Part shown: positions 1 through 9,049 of the stretch, piece by piece
Numbering within the stretch: the first letter of the stretch is position 1
Layout of the letters: each line of letters opens with the position of its first letter
Source: Thermoanaerobacterium thermosulfurigenes
GTDB lineage: Bacteria > Bacillota > Thermoanaerobacteria > Thermoanaerobacterales > Thermoanaerobacteraceae
Direction: 5' to 3'
DNA length: 64,000 bases
Assembly: GCF_051201035.1 (NCBI RefSeq)
Contig: NZ_JBPODR010000001.1
Coordinates: 62,001 to 126,000 of the forward strand
The notes under the pieces: model-generated
What the model was told of the DNA's origin: nothing
The model's database searches: none
Seen by the model: the letters and a program-made list of their open reading frames with translations, nothing else
Position numbers and translations under genes: made by a program

Positions 1-715
1 TCGGCTCATCAGGATAAATGCGCTTTATCTCTCCATTTCTTTTTTCTGTTTTAACACTATCATTTACGATTTCTGCAACTTTATCCACGTCCACATCGCC
101 AACCGCAAACAACACCATGTTTGATGGATGGTAAAATGTATTGTAGCATTTATACAAGATGTCTTTGTCAATTCTTGATATAGATTCAATTGTACCTGCA
201 ATATCTATTTTTACAGGATGTTCATGGTACAATCCACCTAACATATTGAAAAAGAGCCTCCAAGACGGATCGTCATCGTACATGCGAATTTCTTGAGCTA
301 TTATGCCTTTTTCCTTTTCTACATTTTCATCTGTAAAATAAGGCCTTTGGACAAAATCCAAAAGAAGTCTTAAATTGCTGTAAAAATTGTCTGTGCAAGA
401 AAACAAATAAGCAGTAGTTGTAAAATTCGTATAAGCATTTGCAGAAGCCCCATTCTTAGAAAACTCTTCAAATACACTTCCACTTTCTTCCTCAAACATT
501 TTATGCTCCAAAAAATGTGCAATACCATCCGGCACATGTGTAGGTTCACTTTCACCAGGAATTATAAATTCTCTATCATTAGAACCATAATGAGTTGCAA
601 ACATGGCATACTGTTTTATAAAACCTTTCTTAGGCATTACAAAGACATTTAATCCACTTTCATGCTCATATTTGTACATTTTTTCTTTTATCAAGTCATT
701 AAATATTTCCATCAT
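1..715 (-). CDS. ymfH: M16 family zinc peptidase, YmfH-like (3' end outside window)
   Basis: About 238 N-terminal codons are visible; the C-terminal part lies beyond base 1. The translation carries the inverted zinc motif HFLEH near residue 66, typical of active M16 (insulinase/pitrilysin-type) peptidases. The start at 715 (ATG ATG GAA) follows a GAGGAG site at 725-730; an ATG at 718-720 is closed by a stop after two codons. It lies 13 bases downstream of the companion M16 gene, so the two are probably cotranscribed. In Bacillus the ymfF/ymfH pair is linked to elongation factor P modification; the same role here is inferred from family and pairing only. The symbol is by family resemblance. 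Confidence 0.85.
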   Translation of the reverse strand, partial: MMEIFNDLIKEKMYKYEHESGLNVFVMPKKGFIKQYAMFATHYGSNDREFIIPGESEPTHVPDGIAHFLEHKMFEEESGSVFEEFSKNGASANAYTNFTTTAYLFSCTDNFYSNLRLLLDFVQRPYFTDENVEKEKGIIAQEIRMYDDDPSWRLFFNMLGGLYHEHPVKIDIAGTIESISRIDKDILYKCYNTFYHPSNMVLFAVGDVDVDKVAEIVNDSVKTEKRNGEIKRIYPDEP

Positions 716-728
716 TTCATATCACTCC

Positions 729-1985
729 TCATTTTTTTGTCATGAAATAGACAGTATCCAATTGCAGCTTTTTAGATACATCCACGATATCATTTATTGT
801 AACTTTTTTTACCTTATTTATAAAATCGTCTATACTGTAATTTGTATGTGAAAGTTTTTGTGATAAGTAAAAATCCGCCAGTTGTGTTCCACTGTCTTTT
901 ATTGAATTAAGCGACGTAATCAAAGCTTTCACAGCGGAATCAATTTCATAATCAGATATATTACCTGATTTTATCTCCTCTACTTGCTTTTGTATTATCT
1001 CCAATGCTTTTTCGTAATTTTCAATTTCAATGCCTGACATTATAAGCATTAATCCTTTAAATCTTTCCAACCTTGTCTGTGCATAATATGCAAGGCTTTC
1101 TCTTTCTCTAACATTCATAAAAAGCTTGGAGAACGGTCCTCCTCCCAAAACGCTGCTTAATACTAAAAGAGAAAAATACTCCTCATCCCATGGATTTACG
1201 TTTGTTCTGTATCCTAAAGTAAGTTTCCCTTGAGTAACATCAAGTTTATCTTCTACATATTTTACCTTATTGATCTTTCTTAATATAGGCGTATCTGGAA
1301 TCACATCTACATTCGTTCTCTCTACTTTAAAATAGTTATTGAATAACTCTTTCACATTGTCTACATCCACATTGCCTACAACAAATATATCTATCGGAAG
1401 CCTTTTAATTGCTTTTTTATAATACTCATAAAGATTTTTTTCATCTATTTTATCAATATCATCTACATTTCCAAGCTCATAAATTGAGTAATCTTCATCT
1501 TTACACATTTCTTCTATACACCTTTCAACGGCGTATTTAGTCTTTTCATTTATGCGGGAATTGATAATATTCTTCTGCTTTTCTTTCTCTTGTTGCACAT
1601 ACCTTTGTTCAAAACCATCATTTGATATTAATGGATTCAAAAGTATGTCTGATATGAACTTAACGCTTTCTTCCAATATATCTTCTTTTAAATATGTACT
1701 ATCTACAATCTCCATCTTAAACTGTGCAATCTGCCGCTCACCTTTTTTATAAACTGAATAAGCAAACGTAGCACCGTAAAGATCTTCTAAATGTTTTGTT
1801 ATATCTTTATACGTTTTAAAGTTAAAGCTCCCTCTCCTTAGAACTGATGGCAGCAATGCAAATTTTGCCGTTTCATCGCTTAATTTATTGCTTATGTACA
1901 CATTAATTGTTACCGTTTTAAACTTATTAAGTTTATTGACATAGAGTTCAATACCACTCGCAATGTTTTCCTTTATAATGGACAT
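729..1985 (-). CDS. ymfF: M16 family peptidase-like protein without zinc motif, YmfF-like
   Basis: A 418-residue protein with M16 architecture (two insulinase-like halves; the C-terminal half has the usual R/Y-rich segment around RERESLAYYAQTR). Where an active member has HxxEH it reads HLEDLYGATF, so the zinc-binding glutamate-histidine pair is missing and this is likely the non-catalytic partner of the ymfH-like product just downstream. The start is set at ATG 1985 rather than GTG 1994, because the AAGGAG site lies directly against the GTG but is correctly spaced for the ATG. First gene of a two-gene unit. The family assignment is firm; the EF-P modification role is inferred. Confidence 0.82.
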   Translation of the reverse strand: MSIIKENIASGIELYVNKLNKFKTVTINVYISNKLSDETAKFALLPSVLRRGSFNFKTYKDITKHLEDLYGATFAYSVYKKGERQIAQFKMEIVDSTYLKEDILEESVKFISDILLNPLISNDGFEQRYVQQEKEKQKNIINSRINEKTKYAVERCIEEMCKDEDYSIYELGNVDDIDKIDEKNLYEYYKKAIKRLPIDIFVVGNVDVDNVKELFNNYFKVERTNVDVIPDTPILRKINKVKYVEDKLDVTQGKLTLGYRTNVNPWDEEYFSLLVLSSVLGGGPFSKLFMNVRERESLAYYAQTRLERFKGLMLIMSGIEIENYEKALEIIQKQVEEIKSGNISDYEIDSAVKALITSLNSIKDSGTQLADFYLSQKLSHTNYSIDDFINKVKKVTINDIVDVSKKLQLDTVYFMTKK

Positions 1986-2056
1986 ATTTTTCACTCCTTC
2001 TATAATAATCCAATTGACCTAATTATATTTAAAAACTACAAATATGTCAACAAAAC

Positions 2057-2082
2057 ATAAACCCGGGTTTCCCCAGGTTTAT
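2057..2082 (-). terminator. Hairpin after the YhcN-type lipoprotein gene
   Basis: An imperfect inverted repeat (ATAAACC arm, CCCGGG core, one mismatch, four-base loop) starts two bases past the stop codon. The following tract is only moderately T-rich (ATGTTTTGTTG), so termination strength is uncertain. Confidence 0.55.
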
Positions 2083-2083
2083 A

Positions 2084-2656
2084 TTATGCACTTGGCGTTA
2101 TCCTTTTTAGTATCTCTGTTATCTGTTTAGTAAACTCAGATAATGGTCTTCCGGCTGCTATTCCTTTTGCTATATTGTTTATCCTTGTATATAAATCAGG
2201 ATCAGATGTTACAGACACATTCTTTATACCTTTATCAGTATCTCTCACCGTCTTCTCTACTTTTTTCTTAACCTGTGTCTCATGTGTACCTTGGACACTG
2301 GCTTTCATGTCAATACCTACAATAGCAGTATTTCCGGATATAACTACAGTAGCCTTGTTTACTTCAGGAAGTTTTGCCACATTGCTGGCTATTTTTGCTG
2401 CTCTAACGCTTTGCGGAACCGGCTTTTTCGCTGGAGTCGGTGTAGTAGGTGCAGGTGTTGTTGGAGTTGGTGTTGTCGGCACTCTTGACGGTGCAGGAGT
2501 AGTCATTCCTGGTGACGGAGCTGGTGTCGTCCTAGGCGTCGTAGGAGTATATCTTGTTGGTGATGGCTTTTTAGATGCTTTGCAACCCGTCAAAGATATA
2601 GACAATGCCATTATCAATGCTAAAAGTATTGAAAAAATTTTTTTGCTATTTTTCAA
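2084..2656 (-). CDS. YhcN/YlaJ-family sporulation lipoprotein
   Basis: A 190-residue exported lipoprotein. The N-terminus has a positively charged stretch, a hydrophobic core and a lipobox ending LTGC, so it should be lipidated at that Cys. A Pro/Thr/Ser-rich linker of about 45 residues follows (repeats of TPTP/TPAP type), then a YhcN/YlaJ-like domain with KVEKTVRDTDKGIKNVSV and DPDLYTRI, typical of spore-membrane lipoproteins. The start is taken as TTG 2656, since GGAGGTG sits six bases ahead of it; the longer reading from TTG 2671 would place that ribosome site inside the gene. Single gene, convergent with nothing, divergent from ychF. The family is recognised from motifs; the sporulation role is from family knowledge. 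Confidence 0.75.
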   Translation of the reverse strand: MKNSKKIFSILLALIMALSISLTGCKASKKPSPTRYTPTTPRTTPAPSPGMTTPAPSRVPTTPTPTTPAPTTPTPAKKPVPQSVRAAKIASNVAKLPEVNKATVVISGNTAIVGIDMKASVQGTHETQVKKKVEKTVRDTDKGIKNVSVTSDPDLYTRINNIAKGIAAGRPLSEFTKQITEILKRITPSA

Positions 2657-2821
2657 TTCAAACACCTCCAATCAATATTTTGCTCAGATGAAGTCAATTT
2701 ATTACAATATTCAATGTAAATTATATCCAACATCTCAGTTTGAAGTTTTAGAGTTTTTCATATATAATCTATTTGATGTATTTAGAAAAATTTTTTGATT
2801 TTAAAAAGCGGAGGAATACAG

Positions 2822-3913
2822 ATGGAAATAGGAATAGTTGGTCTACCTAATGTTGGAAAAAGCACGATTTTTAATGCAATAACACAAGCAGGCGCCGAAT
2901 GTGCAAATTATCCTTTCTGTACGATAGAGCCTAATGTAGGAATCGTATCTGTACCCGATAAAAGGCTTAATGAATTGGCAAACATTGTAAATCCTCAAAA
3001 GATAATACCTGCCACGATAAAATTTGTCGATATAGCAGGATTAGTAAAGGGTGCCAGCAAAGGCGAAGGCTTAGGCAATAAATTTTTATCACACATAAGA
3101 GAAGTTGATGCAATATTAAATGTGGTAAGGTGCTTTGATGATAGCAACATAACTCACGTTGAAGGCAGTATTGATCCAATAAGAGACATCGAAATAATAA
3201 CGTTAGAGCTTATACTGGCTGATTTGGAAGTTGTTGAAAAGCGAATTGCAAAGACTTCCAAATACGCTAAAAACGATAAAACTGCTGCATTCGAATTGAA
3301 TGTATTGGAGAAAATCAAAAAGACATTAGATGATGGTAAGCCTATCCGCACAATGGACTTTGATGATGAGGAATTATCCTTTGTAAATCAACTTATGCTT
3401 CTTACATCAAAGCCTGTAATGTATGCAGCTAATATATCAGAAGACGATCTTATATCTAAAAGCGAAAATGAGTATGTTAAGAAGCTTAAAGATTTTGCAA
3501 AAAATGAGAAATCTGATGTTATTGTAATATCAGCAAAAATAGAAGAAGAACTTTCGTCACTTCCAGATGAAGAAAAATATGAATTGCTTTCCGAATACGG
3601 TTTAGAAGAACCTGGATTAAATAACATAATCCGTCATGGGTACTCTCTTTTAGGACTTATTACATTTTTTACAGCAGGTCCAAAGGAAGTAAGAGCCTGG
3701 ACTATTAAACGAGGTACAAAGGCACCACAGGCTGCCGGAAAAATACACTCAGATTTTGAGAAAGGTTTTATACGTGCTGAAGTAATATCGTATAAAGATT
3801 ACGTTGAATCAGGTGGAGAAACTCCAGCAAAAGAAAAAGGATTGATGAGGTTAGAAGGAAAAGATTACGTCGTGGAAGATGGCGATATAATAGTATTCAG
3901 ATTTAACGTATAA
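2822..3913 (+). CDS. ychF: Redox-regulated ATPase/GTPase YchF (OLA1 family)
   Basis: A 363-residue P-loop protein of the Obg/YchF group, at the usual family length. The G1 loop GLPNVGKS is at residues 7-14, DIAG (G3) follows near residue 68, and the C-terminal TGS-like domain holds the conserved stretch FFTAGPKEVRAWTI. YchF proteins bind ribosomes, usually prefer ATP, and act in translation or stress control; the exact job is not settled. The start is ATG 2822, eight bases after GGAGGAA; an in-frame start at 2795 has no ribosome site. One of few plus-strand genes, ending in a shared terminator with thiI. Confidence 0.95.
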   Translation: MEIGIVGLPNVGKSTIFNAITQAGAECANYPFCTIEPNVGIVSVPDKRLNELANIVNPQKIIPATIKFVDIAGLVKGASKGEGLGNKFLSHIREVDAILNVVRCFDDSNITHVEGSIDPIRDIEIITLELILADLEVVEKRIAKTSKYAKNDKTAAFELNVLEKIKKTLDDGKPIRTMDFDDEELSFVNQLMLLTSKPVMYAANISEDDLISKSENEYVKKLKDFAKNEKSDVIVISAKIEEELSSLPDEEKYELLSEYGLEEPGLNNIIRHGYSLLGLITFFTAGPKEVRAWTIKRGTKAPQAAGKIHSDFEKGFIRAEVISYKDYVESGGETPAKEKGLMRLEGKDYVVEDGDIIVFRFNV

Positions 3914-3946
3914 AATCCCATAGACTTATGCCTATGGGATTTTTTA
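3913..3946. terminator. Bidirectional terminator between ychF and thiI
   Basis: A stem of AAAATCCCATAG with CTATGGGATTTT and an eight-base loop has T-runs on both strands. It serves the convergent ends of ychF (+) and thiI (-) and overlaps both stop codons. Confidence 0.85.
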
Positions 3947-5089
3947 GCTTTTTATCTTTATCTCATCTATTTCAAGACTGTTAATAAATTGTTCATAGTC
4001 TAATTCTTTTTCGCCTTGGACGACTTCGTCTAAATCAGGTTTTATAATAGGATGTTTTGGAACGAATATTGTACAGCAATCTTCATAAGGCCTTATAGAT
4101 ATATCGTACGTCCCGATTTTCTTAGAAATCTCTACAATTTCACTCTTATCCATTCCTATAAGTGGTCTAAACACTGGCATGTGTGTCACTGCATTTGTGC
4201 AGTACAAGCTTTCTATGGTTTGGCTGGCAACTTGTCCTAAGCTTTCACCTGTTATAAGCGCTTTTGCACCGTACTTAAGAGCAATATTTTCTGCGACTCT
4301 CATCATCATTCTTCTCATTATAATAGTAGTCAATTTTGGAGGACACTTATCGTATATGGCAAGTTGAAAATCTGTAAAATTCACCACATGTAAATATACA
4401 TCTTGTCCATACTCAGAAAGTTTTTTGCACAAATCAATTACTTTGTCCTTTGCACGCTCCTGCGTATATGGTGGACTGTGAAAATACACTGCTTCTATCT
4501 TTACTCCTCTTTTCATCATCATCCATGCTGCGACGGGGCTATCAATTCCACCTGATAATAAAACCACAGCTTTCCCATTTGTGCCTATAGGCATTCCTCC
4601 AATTCCATCTACGGTATCAGAGTACAAATACGCCTTCTCCCTTATTTCCACATTTAATACCACATCAGGATTGTGCACATCAACATGAACACCATCAATG
4701 TTTTTAAGTATTTCACTTCCAATCATTCTACTTAATTCAATGCTTTCATAAGGAAATGATTTATTAGGTCTCCTAGTCTCCACTTTAAAACTTTTATTTG
4801 AATGATGCCTCATAATCTCAATTGCCGAGTCGTATATCGCATTAAGGTCCAATTCTACTTTTTTAGCTATTGTTATTCCAACTATTCCAAATACCTTTTT
4901 AAGTTTGTCAATAGCTTCTTTTGCATTGTTGCTTGTTTCTACGTATATCCTCCCATGTGTCTTTTCAACTTTTACTCCATCAAAGTTTTTTAAAGCTTCT
5001 TTAATGTTTCTAACAAGTTTATTTTCAAAAAAAGCTCTATTGTCGCCTTTTAAAGCTAACTCACCATACTTTATAAGAATAACTTCCAT
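3944..5089 (-). CDS. thiI: tRNA 4-thiouridine synthase / sulfurtransferase ThiI
   Basis: A 381-residue ThiI of the short type found in Firmicutes. It has an N-terminal ferredoxin-like plus THUMP region (about residues 1-165) and a PP-loop adenylation domain with SGGIDS at 179-184. The C-terminal rhodanese domain of the enterobacterial enzyme is absent, so persulfide sulfur should come from the adjacent cysteine desulfurase. It makes 4-thiouridine in tRNA and may help thiazole formation. It follows iscS by two bases, and its AAAGGAGG ribosome site lies within the last codons of iscS, which indicates translational coupling. Ends at the terminator shared with ychF. Confidence 0.95.
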   Translation of the reverse strand: MEVILIKYGELALKGDNRAFFENKLVRNIKEALKNFDGVKVEKTHGRIYVETSNNAKEAIDKLKKVFGIVGITIAKKVELDLNAIYDSAIEIMRHHSNKSFKVETRRPNKSFPYESIELSRMIGSEILKNIDGVHVDVHNPDVVLNVEIREKAYLYSDTVDGIGGMPIGTNGKAVVLLSGGIDSPVAAWMMMKRGVKIEAVYFHSPPYTQERAKDKVIDLCKKLSEYGQDVYLHVVNFTDFQLAIYDKCPPKLTTIIMRRMMMRVAENIALKYGAKALITGESLGQVASQTIESLYCTNAVTHMPVFRPLIGMDKSEIVEISKKIGTYDISIRPYEDCCTIFVPKHPIIKPDLDEVVQGEKELDYEQFINSLEIDEIKIKS

Positions 5090-5091
5090 TT

Positions 5092-6246
5092 TTACCTCCT
5101 TTTGTATCTCCTTAAAAATTTCACTTTCTCCTTTAATACATCAACCGTATAATCTATTTCTTCATCTGTATTAAATACACTTAAGGAAAACCTAATAGCA
5201 CCTTCTATATATTCGCTACTTAATCCAATAGCCTTTAATACATAGCTTTCAGTATTTTTATGGGATGAACAAGCAGAACCAGTTGACACATATATACCCT
5301 TGTCTTCCAAAGCATGAAGCAATACTTCACCTCTTACACCTAAAAAAGATACATTTAATATTTGCGGTGCACCATCATCGATGTCAGGGCCATTTAAGTG
5401 AATATCAGGAATCTCGTTTTTTATACCATCGTACAATTTTCTCTTTAATGTTTTAAGTTTAGCCTCGTATTCAAGAAAATTATCATTTATCAATAGACAT
5501 GCTTCTCCAAGTCCTACGATGCCTGGCATGTTTTCAGTTCCTGACCTTAAATTGGCTTCCTGCCCTCCACCGTACAAAATAGGTTTAATTTTAGTCCCTT
5601 TTTTTACGTATAGAGCTCCTATGCCCTTTGGCCCATGCATTTTATGGCCGCTTAAAGACAAAAGGTCTATGTTAATATTCCTTAAATCAATATTAATTTT
5701 TCCAATTGCCTGTACACCATCAACATGAAAATAAAATTTATCTTTCATTTGTTTTAATTTGGCAATCTCATCCAATGGTTCTATAGTGCCTATCTCATTG
5801 TTGACAGCCATTATAGACATCAAAATCGTCCTGTCATTTATGACATTTTTTAACTCATCTAAGTCTACATATCCTTGTTTATCTACATTGAGATAAGTGA
5901 CATCAAAACCTTCTTCTTCAAGCTGCTTCATGACATTCAATACAGATGGATGCTCAATCTTTGTGGTTATCAGATGATTGCCGTATCGCTTCATGCTATG
6001 TACAATGCCGCGTATAGCCAAATTATTTGATTCAGTTCCACCTGATGTGAAAAATACTTCATCTGATGCACACCCCAATAATTTCGCTACATCTTCTCTT
6101 GACTTAGACAATATCTTTTCTGCATTATATCCTTTACGATGTACCGACGATGGATTGCCATATTCGACTTCCATTACTTCAACCATTTTTTCAGCTACTT
6201 CTCTACGAACTTTCGTCGTGGCGCTATTGTCAAGATATACCTCCAT
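5092..6246 (-). CDS. iscS: Cysteine desulfurase (IscS/NifS family)
   Basis: A 384-residue PLP enzyme that removes sulfur from cysteine and holds it as an enzyme persulfide. Visible hallmarks are the N-terminal YLDNSATT, the PLP lysine in SGHKMHGPKG (K202) and the catalytic loop STGSACSSH with Cys326. It directly precedes thiI, the pairing also seen in Bacillus (NifZ-ThiI), so tRNA thiolation is its likely main duty, although the protein could also feed Fe-S assembly for the many Fe-S proteins nearby. The start at ATG 6246 follows a GAGGA site. No scaffold (iscU) or regulator (iscR) gene is next to it in this window. Confidence 0.94.
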   Translation of the reverse strand: MEVYLDNSATTKVRREVAEKMVEVMEVEYGNPSSVHRKGYNAEKILSKSREDVAKLLGCASDEVFFTSGGTESNNLAIRGIVHSMKRYGNHLITTKIEHPSVLNVMKQLEEEGFDVTYLNVDKQGYVDLDELKNVINDRTILMSIMAVNNEIGTIEPLDEIAKLKQMKDKFYFHVDGVQAIGKINIDLRNINIDLLSLSGHKMHGPKGIGALYVKKGTKIKPILYGGGQEANLRSGTENMPGIVGLGEACLLINDNFLEYEAKLKTLKRKLYDGIKNEIPDIHLNGPDIDDGAPQILNVSFLGVRGEVLLHALEDKGIYVSTGSACSSHKNTESYVLKAIGLSSEYIEGAIRFSLSVFNTDEEIDYTVDVLKEKVKFLRRYKRR

Positions 6247-6323
6247 ACATATCAGTCCTCACATTTTTATGTAATTCAAATATATTATATGTTAATGATG
6301 ATATATATTTCAACAAAAATTTA

Positions 6324-6342
6324 GGGCCCAATAGATGGACCC
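6324..6342 (-). terminator. Probable terminator of the hfs operon
   Basis: On the minus strand GGGTCC pairs with GGGCCC (one G-U pair) around a seven-base loop and is followed by TAAATTTTTG, 17 bases past the hfsD stop codon. The T-tract is interrupted. Confidence 0.6.
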
Positions 6343-6358
6343 ATCATTTTTAAAACTC

Positions 6359-7873
6359 CTAAGCTTCTTTAAACGATGTTTCACTTGACTCATCTTCACC
6401 GTGATCAACATGAAAATCGACGTCATCAGTATCAAATTGGCTGATTCTGTCTTTTATGTTTTTATGGTAAGATGAATCACCAAATTTATTGACAGCCAAT
6501 TTTGCTTGATTTACGTTGTTATTTATTACTCCTGCACCACCAATACAACCTCCAACACAAGCCATGCCTTCTATAAAATTATTAGGTAATTTACCAGCCT
6601 TCATTATTTTCAATGTCTTGTTGCATTCATCAAGTCCATTACATATTACAGGATTTATTTCAACATCGGCATCTATTTCCTTAACTGCTTCAATTACAGC
6701 CTCTAAGACACCACCTGATCTTGCAAACTTTCTTCCAAAAAGCGTAGCATCATCCACTTCCACATCTGGCTGTTCTTTCATGTCTATTTTTGCCGCATCT
6801 AATACAGCAACCATCTCTTCAAATGTCATGGCAAAATCCGTTATACCCTTTACGTCATCTCTCATGACTTCCGATTTCTTTGCAGTACATGGACCTATGA
6901 ATACTGTCACTGCCATAGGATCGTGTTTTTTAATGTATTTTGATATAGCTGTCATTGGAGATACAGTTGTCGATATGTTTTGCGATAGCTCAGGATAGCT
7001 TTTCTTTATGTGTGCCACAAAGGCAGGACAACATGAACTTGTCATGACTTTTATGTCTTTTATTTTATGGCTAAATTCTTTTGCCTCTTCCATAGCTACA
7101 AAATCTGCCCCAAGAGCAACTTCAATCACATCGACAAAACCAAATTCTTTCAAAGCAGATTTTATCTGCCCCACTGTTACATCTTTAAATTGAGATGCTA
7201 TGGCTGGCGCTACTAACGCATAAACTTTTTTCCTACTCTTAATCGCCCTTATAATGTCAACAATATAAGACTTGTCTGTTATAGCTCCAAATGGACATGC
7301 CACTGTACAAGCACCACATGAAGTACACTTTTCGTAATTTATGGCAGCTTTCAATTCTTCATCCATAGTTATGGCTTTTGCTGAACAAGATCTAATGCAT
7401 GGCCTCAAATTGTCAGAAATTGCATTGTATGGGCACGCATCTTTGCATCTGCCACATTCTATGCACTTGTCATAATCGATGTTTGCCTTTTTGTTGATTA
7501 TCGTTATGGCACCTTTTGGACATACCTCTGTACACCTGTGAGTAATACACCCTCTACAAGCTTCAGTGACACGATACCTTTTAATTGGACATTCTTCACA
7601 GGCAATATCTAAAACCTGAATTATTGGCTCTTCACCGTCCACTGCATGTTTCATAGTACGCTTTAAATTTTTCCCCATTGCAACTTTGGTTCTTTGCTCA
7701 ATTATAGCTCTTTCTTTATACACACAACACCTAAATCTCGGTTTAGTTCCCGGTATTATCTCATAAGGTATTTCGTCGTATTCATCTTCAAGCCTATCTT
7801 CAAGAGTCAATTTCGCAACGTTGTAAAGTACCTCGTACTTTAACATCTGAACATCTGTGTTAAACTTAAACAA
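6359..7873 (-). CDS. hfsD: [FeFe] hydrogenase, catalytic type (HfsD)
   Basis: A 504-residue iron-only hydrogenase. The N-terminal third holds several cysteine clusters of 4Fe-4S type: CRGCITHRCTEVCP (106-119), CIECGRCKDACP (137-148) and CTSCGACTVACP (183-194). The H-cluster domain follows, with motif L1 TSSCCPAF (278-285, both cysteines kept), L2 GPCTAKK (327-333) and L3 EGMACVGGCIGG (435-446). This L1/L3 form resembles the monomeric 'group B' type rather than the classic TSCCPxW enzymes. In T. saccharolyticum the hfs operon is the main source of H2; electrons presumably come from ferredoxin. Translation starts at TTG 7873 behind AAAGGA, 15 bases after hfsC. Last gene of hfsABCD. Confidence 0.9.
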   Translation of the reverse strand: MFKFNTDVQMLKYEVLYNVAKLTLEDRLEDEYDEIPYEIIPGTKPRFRCCVYKERAIIEQRTKVAMGKNLKRTMKHAVDGEEPIIQVLDIACEECPIKRYRVTEACRGCITHRCTEVCPKGAITIINKKANIDYDKCIECGRCKDACPYNAISDNLRPCIRSCSAKAITMDEELKAAINYEKCTSCGACTVACPFGAITDKSYIVDIIRAIKSRKKVYALVAPAIASQFKDVTVGQIKSALKEFGFVDVIEVALGADFVAMEEAKEFSHKIKDIKVMTSSCCPAFVAHIKKSYPELSQNISTTVSPMTAISKYIKKHDPMAVTVFIGPCTAKKSEVMRDDVKGITDFAMTFEEMVAVLDAAKIDMKEQPDVEVDDATLFGRKFARSGGVLEAVIEAVKEIDADVEINPVICNGLDECNKTLKIMKAGKLPNNFIEGMACVGGCIGGAGVINNNVNQAKLAVNKFGDSSYHKNIKDRISQFDTDDVDFHVDHGEDESSETSFKEA

Positions 7874-7888
7874 GGCAATCTATCCTTT

Positions 7889-9049
7889 CTAAAAATAATT
7901 TACTTCCACATTTTTATTTAATCTCTCTAATAAGTTTATAAGCTCTTCCACAATCCTGACCTTTATTCTAAGATCAGATGGAAAATCAGGATTTTGATGG
8001 GCACTGTTTACAGCCTGACCCACTAAGAAATTTACGTCAGTAGCGTAATTTAAAATCTTAAACAACCGAGTTGCAGCATCTTTTCTTGAAAATCTCAATA
8101 AGTTTGAATCTTTATTCTCAATATATTCTTTGAAAATTTCAACAGTCTTTCTTAAAGTCAATACACCTTCTGTCACCAAATCAATTCCATCAATGTGTGC
8201 ATAAGGTGGTATGTCAGGATCAATATACTCTGTAGATGTGATCACATCTTTATTTAAAATCCTGCTTACAATTTTTGCAGCAGTACCGCCACATACCACC
8301 TTTAATCCTTCACTTTTCATGAGTTTTCTCACAACCCATTCATCCATATTTTTCAAAACCGGTGGTCCTACCATTACTATAACTTTTTTCGATTCGTTAA
8401 CTTTTATCACTATTGCAGTTGTATCATCACCTGGTTTATTCTTGTACAAATTATTGCAGGTTGTTATAAGCTGTGAGCAAATATCTGATGCATCGCTGTA
8501 GACTTCCAATATTTTTGATAAATATTGCTTGACATTATCCCACTGCCAGCCGAGATTTAATATTCCTCCTACACCTGCATGGATTACTCCGTCAGATACA
8601 ACTATCAGTGAATCGTTCAAATCCAATTTGAAGCTGCTTTCAAAGATTTTCTTGTCACCTATTTCAACACAATTTCTGTCAATCTTCTTATACACACCAT
8701 TCTTAAAATAAAACACAGATGGATTGTCATATTCAACCAGATGAGCATTATTGCCACATATAGAGACAACAGTAAATGTAGAATATGCTATATTCCTCTC
8801 TTTGCATATTGGCAATGTTTCAGCCACTGTTTCTACCACATCTTTTAGTTCAGAACCCATATCCAGCATTTTTGACACTATTCGTACTGTCAAAGTAGAT
8901 AAAATGTTCGCCTTAACACCACTTCCAAGTCCATCTGCCATAACTGCCATTACATAATCTTTTTTTCTTATTATTTGAACACTATCTCCGCACAACTCTT
9001 CATCATACTTATTCAATGATGCATGTGCAATATCGATGTAATGACTCAT
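7889..9049 (-). CDS. hfsC: SpoIIE-like PP2C phosphatase in hydrogenase operon (HfsC)
   Basis: A 386-residue protein. Residues 1 to about 220 look like a SpoIIE-type PP2C serine phosphatase: an early acidic segment (EELCGDS), the metal-binding DGLGSG near residue 40, VVSDGV near 157 and GDDTTAIVI near 210. The remaining 165 residues, beginning around VIVMVGPPV, are not recognised by me and may sense a signal or bind a partner. ATG 9049 overlaps the hfsB stop by four bases (ATGA), so the two are translationally coupled. Homologous genes sit in the hfs operon of T. saccharolyticum. Its substrate is unknown; an anti-sigma or anti-anti-sigma protein would be typical for the family, but none is in view. 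Confidence 0.82.
   Translation of the reverse strand: MSHYIDIAHASLNKYDEELCGDSVQIIRKKDYVMAVMADGLGSGVKANILSTLTVRIVSKMLDMGSELKDVVETVAETLPICKERNIAYSTFTVVSICGNNAHLVEYDNPSVFYFKNGVYKKIDRNCVEIGDKKIFESSFKLDLNDSLIVVSDGVIHAGVGGILNLGWQWDNVKQYLSKILEVYSDASDICSQLITTCNNLYKNKPGDDTTAIVIKVNESKKVIVMVGPPVLKNMDEWVVRKLMKSEGLKVVCGGTAAKIVSRILNKDVITSTEYIDPDIPPYAHIDGIDLVTEGVLTLRKTVEIFKEYIENKDSNLLRFSRKDAATRLFKILNYATDVNFLVGQAVNSAHQNPDFPSDLRIKVRIVEELINLLERLNKNVEVNYF

Noticed and set aside
2175..2798. A 207-residue plus-strand reading frame rich in Gly and Val repeats
   Set aside because: It is the reverse shadow of the Pro/Thr-rich linker of the sporulation lipoprotein and has no ribosome site.
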